Source of the DNA: Syntrophales bacterium
Lineage (GTDB): Bacteria; Desulfobacterota; Syntrophia; Syntrophales; UBA2192
Assembly: GCA_025454095.1 (NCBI GenBank)
Contig: JALOPC010000035.1
Span: 1 to 18,751 of the forward strand
Direction: 5' to 3'
DNA length: 18,751 nucleotides
The translations under genes and the position numbers were made by a program. Below are positions 1 to 7,216 of the stretch, in pieces. Positions within the stretch are counted from its first letter, which is position 1, and each line of letters starts with the position of its first letter. The notes below the pieces were generated by a model. The model searched no databases and had not been told where the DNA came from. It saw nothing but the letters and a program-made list of their open reading frames with translations.

Positions 1-1281
1 CTTCTGCGCGATTTTTCCCGACACGAATATTCCCAGGTGGCCCACGTCTTCCTGCACCAGCCCCACGATGACCTGCCCGTTGGCCTTGATCTCGGCCGTG
101 CTCGAGTAGACGTCGGCGATCCAGTTGATCGCCTGCTGGGGCGGCGTGATGTTGTCTCCCTTCGAGGAGAAGATAACGATGGGCGATCGGATGGCCTTGA
201 GGTCGATGTAGGTGCCGGGGGCTCCCTTCACGTCGCCGCGTGCGAGCTTGTTGCCCACGAAAAGATTGTCGACGATCCAGTGGATCTCCTCCTCGTTCAT
301 CAGGAAGCAGCCTCCCCACCACTTTTCGAACTCCAGGAAGCGCTCCCTCTCCGTATCGGCGTTTCGCCAGACGTTGTAGTACTTGTTCCAGAAGGTGTTC
401 GCCGGGTTCAGGTTCTCGAAGTTTTCCACGAGATAGGCGCCGTCAAACTTGCCGTTGCCCATGTCGCTTGCATAAAGCGACAGCCAGGAGCCCCCGAGGA
501 GACCGCCGCTGTAGCGCATCGGGTTTTCGCCTTCGCCCTCGCTCCAGCTGCCGCTCCAGTAGGACATGGGCGCGCCGTTGATCACGATGGAACCCACGTT
601 GTCCGGGTCGTTGGCTGCGATCATCATGGAGGCCCAGCCGCCCTGGCAGTTGCCGTAGATCGTCGGTTTTGGACTCTTCGGGTGACGCTTTACGACGGTT
701 TCCAGGAATTTCGTCTCGGCGGCGCAGACGTCCAGGATCGTCTGACCCGGCTCCGGTTCGGGGAAGAAGATCACGAAGTAGACAGGGTGCCCGAACTCGA
801 GGGCCACCCCCACCTCGGATTCCTTCTTGAACCCCCCGATCCCGGGACCGTGCCCTGCGCGGGGATCGACGATGATAAAGGGCCTCTTCGTGTCATCGAT
901 TTTCACGCCCGCGGGAGGCATGATCCGGATCAGGGCGTAATTGACGGGACGGTCAAAGGTCCGTCCGTCGGAAATGATCTCCCACTGGAAGGCCAGGAGC
1001 GGGGGCGTGCCTTCTTTTTTATGCTCGATGTAGTTGTTGCCGCGCTCCCGCAGGATGTCCCAGAACAGCACCGATCGCTGCGCCGCGTCGGTGACATAGG
1101 AGGCCCAGGATTGCCACGGATTTTCAGGAGGGACCGCGACGGCAAGCGTCGGATCGACAGCTGCCTTCTGCACGTGCTCCATGAATGCCTTCTGCGCCTG
1201 GACGGCACGCTCGGTGTACAGCCGCCCGATCTTGCCCATCAAATCGAAAAATACCGATGCATTCTTCTGCTGATCTTCCAT
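1..1281 (-). CDS. DUF3141 family protein, PHA-synthase-like alpha/beta hydrolase (3' end outside window)
   Basis: The minus strand is open from the ATG at 1281 to the window edge (427 codons), so the C-terminus is missing. The protein starts MEDQQKNASVFFDLMGKIGR. It contains an alpha/beta-hydrolase nucleophile elbow of the PHA-synthase kind, GNCQGGW, with Cys where lipases have Ser, and further on a segment IRSPIVIFSSKGDNITPP that fits the Asp-bearing strand before the final catalytic His; DVGHLGIF near the window edge is a good His candidate. These features match the DUF3141 family, which is related to poly-hydroxyalkanoate synthases and is usually about 750-800 residues long. It is probably cytoplasmic, with no signal peptide. 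A GGGGGAG ribosome site lies about 7 nt before this ATG; an in-frame ATG five codons upstream overlaps that site and is less likely. Family membership is well supported. The reaction, polymer synthesis versus hydrolysis or acyl transfer, is not known. Confidence 0.85.
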   Translation of the reverse strand, partial: MEDQQKNASVFFDLMGKIGRLYTERAVQAQKAFMEHVQKAAVDPTLAVAVPPENPWQSWASYVTDAAQRSVLFWDILRERGNNYIEHKKEGTPPLLAFQWEIISDGRTFDRPVNYALIRIMPPAGVKIDDTKRPFIIVDPRAGHGPGIGGFKKESEVGVALEFGHPVYFVIFFPEPEPGQTILDVCAAETKFLETVVKRHPKSPKPTIYGNCQGGWASMMIAANDPDNVGSIVINGAPMSYWSGSWSEGEGENPMRYSGGLLGGSWLSLYASDMGNGKFDGAYLVENFENLNPANTFWNKYYNVWRNADTERERFLEFEKWWGGCFLMNEEEIHWIVDNLFVGNKLARGDVKGAPGTYIDLKAIRSPIVIFSSKGDNITPPQQAINWIADVYSSTAEIKANGQVIVGLVQEDVGHLGIFVSGKIAQK

Positions 1282-1348
1282 GGCTGACTCCCCCATGATG
1301 AATCGAGATCGTTTACCGTTGCAGGGTGCGGGTAACGGAAATCGGCCT

Positions 1349-1384
1349 GGAGTGCGGGATCCGGATAACCGGGTCCCGCACTCC
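1349..1384 (-). terminator. Strong hairpin between secreted-protein gene and DUF3141 gene
   Basis: Arms 1349-1362 and 1371-1384 pair over 14 positions with one mismatch that can form a G-U pair, around an 8-nt loop. It lies 39 bp after the stop of the secreted-protein gene and 68 bp before the DUF3141 start. No clear U-tract follows on the minus strand, so it may be an inefficient terminator, a 3'-end stabiliser or an mRNA processing site rather than a classical intrinsic terminator. Confidence 0.55.
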
Positions 1385-1422
1385 GGGCTGTCATCGCGTT
1401 TCTTGTTGCTGATTTACCGTTT

Positions 1423-2013
1423 CTACTTTTTCTTTGCGTGCTCGACGGAGATCGCCAGTGCCTCGGTGATGGTGATCAACAGATCATCGCCGACCTTCAC
1501 CTTATCCAGGTTCTTGGGATCCTCCGCTTTGGCCGTCACCAGGTTGCCTTCCGGTCCCTTGAGGGTCAGCGTGCCCTTCTTCTTGTCGATGGCCGTCACG
1601 GTGGCCGTGACCTGGGCCGTCCGGGTCGCCATTCCGCCGGGCATCTCGCCGGGCTTTGCCCTGACGATAGCCGATGACTGTCCCGCTCCCGCGGCTGTGC
1701 CGGGCTTGATCACTTCGACGGCCATGGATTCGTAAAATTTCACCGTGACGAGGTCCCCGACCTTGACCTGGGGCAGATTCCTGGCTTCCTCGCCCACCTT
1801 GATGGTTCTCGTTTCGCCCTTGGGCCCCTTCAGGGTGACGAGCCGCTTCTCCAGATCAATCCCCTCGACGGTCGCCGTCATGACGGCCGCCCTCTCCTTC
1901 ACGACCTTGGGTCGCTCTGACGGAGCCGCTCCCTTGGTTGCCTGGGCAAAAGCCCCTGTCGCCATGGACAGTGCCAACACAAATACCGCTGTAATAACCC
2001 ATACTCTTTTCAT
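1423..2013 (-). CDS. Small secreted protein with two tandem beta-rich repeats
   Basis: This is a protein of about 196 residues whose function I do not recognise. A classical signal peptide (MKRVWVITAVFVLALSMATG, then AFA before Q) predicts export to the periplasm. The mature protein carries two copies of a repeat of about 58 residues, centred on ATVEGIDLEKRLVTLKGPKG and ATVTAIDKKKGTLTLKGPEG. Each ends in a VKVGD turn followed by a beta strand. The spacing resembles small OB-fold-like domains such as DUF5666, but this is only a structural guess. The ATG at 2013 gives the best signal peptide and sits 9 nt after an AAAGG ribosome site. An in-frame ATG three codons upstream (2022) would add MAR and cannot be excluded. 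It lies between the broken response regulator and the DUF3141 gene on the same strand and is probably co-transcribed with them. Confidence 0.75.
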   Translation of the reverse strand: MKRVWVITAVFVLALSMATGAFAQATKGAAPSERPKVVKERAAVMTATVEGIDLEKRLVTLKGPKGETRTIKVGEEARNLPQVKVGDLVTVKFYESMAVEVIKPGTAAGAGQSSAIVRAKPGEMPGGMATRTAQVTATVTAIDKKKGTLTLKGPEGNLVTAKAEDPKNLDKVKVGDDLLITITEALAISVEHAKKK

Positions 2014-2101
2014 TCTAGCCATCCTTTCCTTTCAAGATGTTAATCGTACGAATTGCTGAATGTATACTTGCCGGGACGGATTGGTCGTCGTCCCGAATTC
2101 G

Positions 2102-2538
2102 TTACCTGTCAGCATCCCCCGGCACAGTTGATCCTTTGCAGTCCCCCTTTTCGCCTGTACGCGACTTCATGGCGTGTCGGATCGCATCCAGCAGCGTTTC
2201 TTCATCAACGGGCTTGCGCAGATAGGCGGAAGCGCCCAGCTGCATGGCATACTCCTCCATCCCGGCGCGATCCTGTCCGGTCATGAATATCACAGGCATT
2301 CGAACCCCCGAGGCGATGAGCCGCGCCTGAAGCTCGAACCCGCTGATCCCCGGCAGCCGGATGTCCAGGATCAGGCAACCCGGGCTCGTCTTGAAGTCCG
2401 AGCGGTAGAACTCCTCGGCCGACGCGTAGGTGAGAACGCGATACTGGGCGGATCTCAGCAGCCTAGCAGCCTGCGTACGGCAGTGCGCAGGGACGTATCG
2501 TCTTCGACCACGTAAACGGTATTTGCCTCTGGGATCAC
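2102..2538 (-). pseudogene. Single-domain response regulator (CheY-like receiver), frameshifted
   Basis: Two frames together encode one complete receiver domain. The first frame gives VYVVEDDTSLRTAVRRLL with the acidic pair, then a stop. The second resumes at LLRSAQYRVLTYASAEEF and carries the phospho-acceptor in CLILDIRLPGISG, the Thr in IFMTGQD and the Lys in YLRKP. The break is an exact tandem duplication of 8 bp (2457-2464 and 2465-2472). Removing one copy restores a continuous product of about 142 residues. All signature residues survive, so the inactivation looks recent, or is a sequencing or assembly error. The proposed start is the GTG at 2538 with a GGGGGAAGG site upstream; the ORF also reads further upstream to 2643, but that part has no receiver homology. 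A double-palindrome promoter element lies about 100 bp upstream. The intact product would be a receiver without an output domain, so a phospho-relay or sink role is possible. Confidence 0.85.
2457..2472. repeat. 8-bp perfect tandem duplication breaking the receiver gene
   Basis: AGCAGCCT occurs twice in direct succession on the plus strand (AGGCTGCT on the coding strand). The eight added bases shift the frame and create a stop four codons later. It is a typical replication-slippage product and could in principle revert. Confidence 0.9.
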
Positions 2539-2628
2539 GTTATGTCCAATCCTTCCCCCGTTGACGCTCCGAATGAGGTGGCGTGGTTTGTCCTGCCGGC
2601 GAAGAAACCTCTTGTCCCTGCCGAATTC

Positions 2629-2698
2629 ATTACATCTTTTCAATCCGGAGGGGAATTGGACCTTGGTCCTATCCGCACTGGACCTTGGTCCAATACGG
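2629..2698 (-). promoter_or_regulatory. Double-palindrome activator-type promoter, copy 1
   Basis: Two perfect GGACCAAGGTCC palindromes lie at 2680-2691 and 2658-2669, start-to-start distance 22 bp. The distal one extends to an imperfect 26-bp palindrome (2673-2698, outer arms CCG...CGG). Reading on the minus strand, 23 bp separate the proximal palindrome from TGTAAT (2634-2629), a good -10 match. There is no clear -35 box, and the proximal palindrome sits where one would be, as expected for an activator-dependent promoter. It would drive the broken receiver gene (GTG at 2538) and probably the two genes after it. Copies 2 and 3 share the same geometry. Confidence 0.75.
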
Positions 2699-2748
2699 AC
2701 AGAAAGCGGAACTATTGGATTCGGACGGGGAAAGTAAAAGCTTGGTCA

Positions 2749-3378
2749 CTATTGGGTCGGTGAGGGACGTATGCCCGCCTTCTCGGCCATTCGGACCAGG
2801 TCGGCCACGGACTGGGCGCCCATTTTTTTCATGATCGACGCCCGGTGGACCTTGATGGTCTTCTCCGCCGTGTCGAGCCTGTCCGCGATAATCTTGTTCG
2901 GCACTCCCGCGATGACCCAGGCAAATACCTCCTGTTCCTTCGGCGTGAGGGTGCGGATCCGCGCCTCGAGTTCCATCAAGTCCTTTCGCTGCGCCTGATC
3001 CTGCCTGCACCGGTCGATGGCCCTGTAGACCGCTTCGAGCAGGTCCTGCTCGTCGAAGGGCTTCTGGAGGAAATCCAGGGCGCCTGCTTTCATGGCGCGC
3101 ACGCTTATAGGGACCGTGCCGTGACCGGATATGAAGATGACGGGAAGAAGGATGTTCGCCCGGGCCATTTTCTCCTGAAGCTCGAGGCCGCTGAGTTCAG
3201 GCATCCGTACATCGAGGACGAGGCACCCCGTTTCCTCCCCGCAACCGGACTCCAGAAACAGCGCAGCGGAGGCAAAAGACTTTGCTGCGAGTCCCACCGA
3301 TTGCATCAGCCTCTCCAGGGACCGTCGGACGGAGGCGTCATCGTCGACGATAAAAACGACCGGCTTGGTGTCCTTCAT
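2749..3378 (-). CDS. FixJ-family response regulator, receiver plus LuxR-type HTH
   Basis: This is a 209-residue two-domain transcription regulator. The receiver (about residues 5-122) shows the acidic pocket VDDD (12-14), the phospho-acceptor Asp56 in LVLDVRMP, Ser84 in FISGHG and Lys106 in QKPF, which form a complete phosphorylation site. After a charged linker, the C-terminal domain (about 143-203) reads LTPKEQEVFAWVIAG, then NKIIADRLDTAEKTIKVHR, the recognition-helix signature of LuxR/FixJ DNA-binding domains. Its ATG overlaps the stop of the sensor kinase gene by four bases (ATGA), so the two are translationally coupled and almost certainly a cognate pair. On phosphorylation it should dimerise and activate promoters. 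The three palindromic elements in this window are candidate targets, which is an inference from proximity and dyad symmetry. TodT, StyR and FixJ are the closest well-known types. Confidence 0.93.
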   Translation of the reverse strand: MKDTKPVVFIVDDDASVRRSLERLMQSVGLAAKSFASAALFLESGCGEETGCLVLDVRMPELSGLELQEKMARANILLPVIFISGHGTVPISVRAMKAGALDFLQKPFDEQDLLEAVYRAIDRCRQDQAQRKDLMELEARIRTLTPKEQEVFAWVIAGVPNKIIADRLDTAEKTIKVHRASIMKKMGAQSVADLVRMAEKAGIRPSPTQ

Positions 3379-6300
3379 GCGTTCACCCCGTTGTCGAATG
3401 GCACGGTGAAGATGAATGCGGCTCCCCTGTCCGGATTGTTCACGGCCCGTATCTCGCCCCGGTGGGACTTGATGATATCCCGGCTGATGGCAAGGCCCAT
3501 GCCCATCCCTCCGGATTTCGTGGTGTAAAAGGGCTCGAAGAGCCTGCCCGCGACCTTCGCGTCGATGCCGGGCCCGTTATCCCGGATGGACACTTCAGCG
3601 AAGAGGCCATCCCTCTTTGACGTCACGACGGTCAACCTGTGCGAGCCGGGTCCCGCGTCCCACATGGATTCCGCCGCGTTTAGAACCAGGTTCAGGATGA
3701 CCTGCTGCAGCTGGATCCGGTCGCCCCACACGGCCGGCAGTCCGGTGTCGAACTCTTTTTCGATCGACAGGGCCGCAATGGCGGTGTCGTTTCGAATGAC
3801 GTTCAGGATTTCCTCGACGACGTCATTGAGGCTCAGGGACTCGTACCGGGTTTCCTCCTTCTTCAGCAGGGAGCGGATTTTCCGGATCACCTCCGCCGCC
3901 CGGTTGTCGTCGCGGATGATATCTCCCAGGATCTCGCCGATCTCCTTCATGTCCGGCTGGTCCTGCGAGAGGAATCGCTGCGCCGCCTGGGCGTTGCTGA
4001 GGATGGCCGCCAGGGGCTGATTGATCTCATGGGCCAGCGAGCTCGTGAGCTCTCCCAGGGTCGACACCCGGGTGACGTGGGCCAGGTCCTCCCTGAGCTT
4101 CCGGGCCTCCGACTCGATCTGCTTGCGGCCGCTGATGTCGCGGACGATCGCCCACATCCCTGCGTGGTTTCCCGCTTCATCCTTGAGAAGAAAGGATCGA
4201 AGCTCGATCGGGAAGACGGTCCCGTCTTTTGCCCGGTATTCCTTTTCGTAGACATCGGAATAGCCTCGGACGAGCACCTGCTTCTCGACGATCTCCTGCT
4301 CGGAGGCGTGCCATTTCTCCGGCGTGATGTCGCGGTACGTCAGCCCCGGCAACTCGTTCCCGGCGTAGCCCGTCATCTCCCGGTAGGATTCGTTGAACTT
4401 CAGGATCCTCCCGTCCATGTCCACCAGGACGTAGCCGTCCATCATGCTTTCGTAGAGGCTGCGGTACTTCTCCTCCGATTCCCTGAGGGCCTCCTCCGAC
4501 TGCTTTCTTTCCGTGATGTCCTTGCCGAATACGGATACGCCGAATACGATGCCGTCGCGCTCGAGCCTGTTGAGATTCAGCAGCAGCGTCCGGGTCCCCG
4601 TGTACACCGGGTACTCTGTTGTAAAGGATCCCTCCTCCAATGCCCTGCGGTAGAAGGTGCGCCACTTCTCTGCGTATTCCTCGGTCGGCAGGAGAACCCC
4701 GGGGTCCATGCCTACCTCGATGCGAATGCCGCGCTGATTCAGGAAGTATTCAGAAAGGCCGCGGTTGAAGGTGAGGAGACCGAAGCGTTCGGAATCGACG
4801 GACCAGATCATGTCCGATGTGCTGTCGACGAGCGCGGCGAGCAGTGTCCGGGACTCGCTGAGCTGCAGTTCCGTCTGTTTGCGCTGGGTGACGTCGCTGG
4901 AGACGCCCATCAGGCGTTTCGGCCTGCCCGGCGCATCCGAATAGAGATGCCCTCTCGACACGATCCAGCGGATGTCCCCGCCGGGATGCAGGATGCGGTA
5001 CTCGACGTTGATCGGCTCCCGCCTCTCCAGACTCTGTTTGACGTTCTGCCTGACGCTCTCGTGGTCCTCGGGGTGGATCACCTCCATAAATCGATCGAAT
5101 TTCAATTCCTCATCCGGGGCAAATCCAAACAGCTCGCGCAGCTTGTCCGTCACCCAGACGGATCCCGCACCCATGTTCATGATCCAGATACCCGCTCCGG
5201 CTGACGCCGTTGCAAGGTCCAGCCGCTCTTCGCTTTCACGCAAGGCCCGTTCGGCAATATTCTTGCGTCGTCTCTCGAGGAAAAGAACGGTCAGCAGAAT
5301 GCTTTCCAAGAGAATGAAGATCAGAACGCCCAGTATGACGAACTTGTATTGATCCCACACCGATACGGGCCTGTTCAGGACAATGCTGCCCGTTGGCAGA
5401 GCTGATTCGTCGAAACCCCATCGCCTGAGCTGCTGCCAGTCGAACATGGGGGTGAGCGGCGCCGGGAGGATCGTGATGGGTTCCTTGGGAAGGTCTCCCT
5501 GCAGGATATTCATGGCTATCCGCACCGCCCGCTGACCTTCGACACGGTGATCGAGGATGATGCCCCCGACAATGCCGTTATCCCCCAACAGGGTTTCGAA
5601 CAGACCAAATACGGGGGCATTGGCCGTTGCGCAAATCATCCTTGCGACATCGGACGGCATGAAGGTCTTTCCCGTGCTGTCGGCGTAGACCGTCGTGTAC
5701 AGCAAGGCCGTCCCGGGTGGAAGCTTCGCGACCCTTGAGAGAATCTCATGCAGAGGCAGATCGCTTATGCTCTCCACTTCGGGCTTTGCCGGCCATGCCT
5801 GCAACTCGGTCTTGACCAGGCCTTCAAAACGCCTGTCCAGTGTGCTGCTCCCGGCAACGAGGATCAGTTTCCGGGTGTCGGGCTTGAGCGCCATGATGGC
5901 ATTCGCTGTCGCGACGGTATCGATCGAAAAAGGCAGGATGACCACGGGACGCTGCGGGTCGGAATGCTCGAATCTGTGCGTACCCAACACGGAAATTACA
6001 GGAACGCCGGGAAATACGTCTCTTGCATCATCCAGAAGGAATTGAAGCGCCTCCGTGTGAAGGGCGACGATCAGATCGATTTTGCGCTCCTTGAACTTCT
6101 GGCGGTAGACATCGATCAAATCCTTCCGGTATTCGAGACCGGGGTTGCGCGCCAGGTCCATGAACTCGAAGTACAGGTTGTTGAAATCAAGGCCGCTCGC
6201 AATGAACGCACCCTGAAGACTTGCGTCGATAATCTTGTAGGCGGGTTGAGCATATCCGAAAGAATGGAGGATCAAGACTTTCTTCGCCGTAAGGTCGGAC

Positions 6301-6392
6301 TGGGCGAGGCAGAAACTGTGCGACCCGAAGATCAGAATAAAAAGGGTCAGAAAGCATGTCATTGCCCTGACTTTGTTCGAACTCGATATCAA
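3375..6392 (-). CDS. Membrane histidine kinase with periplasmic ABC-type binding-protein sensor and three PAS domains
   Basis: This is the sensor kinase of the FixJ-type pair. Numbering from the TTG at 6392 (1005 aa): signal peptide 1-31 ending FCLAQ; a periplasmic domain of the ABC_sub_bind type, about 37-310 (starts KKVLILHSFGYAQPAY); one transmembrane helix, about 350-372; three PAS/PAC modules at roughly 385-505, 515-630 and 640-755; a HisKA dimerisation helix with phospho-acceptor His788 in SLAHEINQP; and an ATPase domain with Asn905 in LNLVLNAAES, the DNGPGID box at 938 and GGMGMGLA near 961. The kinase should sense a small extracellular ligand and possibly cytoplasmic redox or ligand cues through PAS. 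Start choice: TTG at 6392 has GAGGG 5-7 nt upstream and gives a good signal peptide. GTG at 6476 has no visible ribosome site, and ATG at 6362 would remove the basic residues before the hydrophobic core. It overlaps the regulator gene by 4 bp. Confidence 0.9.
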   Translation of the reverse strand: MISSSNKVRAMTCFLTLFILIFGSHSFCLAQSDLTAKKVLILHSFGYAQPAYKIIDASLQGAFIASGLDFNNLYFEFMDLARNPGLEYRKDLIDVYRQKFKERKIDLIVALHTEALQFLLDDARDVFPGVPVISVLGTHRFEHSDPQRPVVILPFSIDTVATANAIMALKPDTRKLILVAGSSTLDRRFEGLVKTELQAWPAKPEVESISDLPLHEILSRVAKLPPGTALLYTTVYADSTGKTFMPSDVARMICATANAPVFGLFETLLGDNGIVGGIILDHRVEGQRAVRIAMNILQGDLPKEPITILPAPLTPMFDWQQLRRWGFDESALPTGSIVLNRPVSVWDQYKFVILGVLIFILLESILLTVLFLERRRKNIAERALRESEERLDLATASAGAGIWIMNMGAGSVWVTDKLRELFGFAPDEELKFDRFMEVIHPEDHESVRQNVKQSLERREPINVEYRILHPGGDIRWIVSRGHLYSDAPGRPKRLMGVSSDVTQRKQTELQLSESRTLLAALVDSTSDMIWSVDSERFGLLTFNRGLSEYFLNQRGIRIEVGMDPGVLLPTEEYAEKWRTFYRRALEEGSFTTEYPVYTGTRTLLLNLNRLERDGIVFGVSVFGKDITERKQSEEALRESEEKYRSLYESMMDGYVLVDMDGRILKFNESYREMTGYAGNELPGLTYRDITPEKWHASEQEIVEKQVLVRGYSDVYEKEYRAKDGTVFPIELRSFLLKDEAGNHAGMWAIVRDISGRKQIESEARKLREDLAHVTRVSTLGELTSSLAHEINQPLAAILSNAQAAQRFLSQDQPDMKEIGEILGDIIRDDNRAAEVIRKIRSLLKKEETRYESLSLNDVVEEILNVIRNDTAIAALSIEKEFDTGLPAVWGDRIQLQQVILNLVLNAAESMWDAGPGSHRLTVVTSKRDGLFAEVSIRDNGPGIDAKVAGRLFEPFYTTKSGGMGMGLAISRDIIKSHRGEIRAVNNPDRGAAFIFTVPFDNGVNA

Positions 6393-6645
6393 TGGGGCCC
6401 TCGCATCCGTTGGATAAAGGACGATTCCGGTGTGAAACGTCTGTCTGAACAGGTCAACATCGTAATGGATATTCACTGCGGACGCAAGGGGAACGATACG
6501 GCTGGATGACGTTGCATCGCGTGCCGTGGTGCGGTTGCAGAGGGAAAGAACTGTCTATCTCGCGCGCAATTCCTTATCGGCTGTATGTGAACTTCCCTTT
6601 CCAGTGAAGGGTCAAATAGCCGGCCCCACGGGAGACAGGGCTGCC

Positions 6646-7209
6646 CTATTTGCACAGAATCCTTCGCAGCACGTCCCCGGTCGAGTCCGGGGGGATGGGA
6701 GACCACCTGTCGAAATCCGAGGCGAAGGTCGTTGTGCCGTCACGTTTGTACGTGATCGCCGAGACGGTTTGAATCATCCTTTCCCTGCAGTTTATCTCAT
6801 AAAGCATTTTTGCCTTCGGCTTCACATCGGCGTGATTCGCCGCTTCCTCCCACAGGATCATTTCGATGCAGGCATCGGCGCTCGCATCCGGGTCCGGGCT
6901 GGAAAGGAAATAAGGAGGGTAATAGGATTTCGCCGTCTTCTCCGCCGCCTTGGTTATGATTGCTTTATCCCCGGCGACCAGTCCGTCGACATCCGATGTG
7001 TCGATGGCCTTGACCCAGACCTTCACATCCCCGTTTGACAGGTATTCTACAGTCTCGGCATCGTAGAATTCGAGCGCGTTCCCGCTCTCCCTGTCAGGCA
7101 AAGCCCCGCCGGCATATTTCCAGTCCGCCCGCAGCACATCCGTCCGGAATCCGGTCAGAAGACCGATCGCTGCGATCATGAGAGCTCCGGCCGAGATTTT
7201 TCCCCACAT
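6646..7209 (-). CDS. Secreted protein resembling surface-adhesin protein E
   Basis: The product has 187 residues. It begins MWGKISAGALMIAAIGLLTG, a signal peptide probably cleaved near residue 28, so it should be periplasmic or surface-located. The body has the pattern of the adhesin-E-like family: an early Trp, FYDAETVEYLSNGDVKVWVK (strand pair with a W-V core), a central CIEMILWEE, then the KMLYEINCRERMIQ segment and the C-terminal FDRWSPIPPDSTGD followed by LRRILCK. The two Cys in the second half could form a disulphide. The family fold is recognised, but the molecular role outside Haemophilus adhesins is unclear and many members have no known function. The ATG at 7209 lies 7 nt after the stop of the patatin gene, with AGGAA overlapping that stop, so the two are co-translated. 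The upstream in-frame start at 7293 would lie inside the patatin gene and is rejected. Confidence 0.75.
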   Translation of the reverse strand: MWGKISAGALMIAAIGLLTGFRTDVLRADWKYAGGALPDRESGNALEFYDAETVEYLSNGDVKVWVKAIDTSDVDGLVAGDKAIITKAAEKTAKSYYPPYFLSSPDPDASADACIEMILWEEAANHADVKPKAKMLYEINCRERMIQTVSAITYKRDGTTTFASDFDRWSPIPPDSTGDVLRRILCK

Positions 7210-7216
7210 CGTGTTC

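Noticed and set aside
37..1287. 416-codon plus-strand open frame over the DUF3141 gene
   Set aside because: It is antisense to a minus-strand frame with a clear hydrolase sequence; its own translation has no family features.
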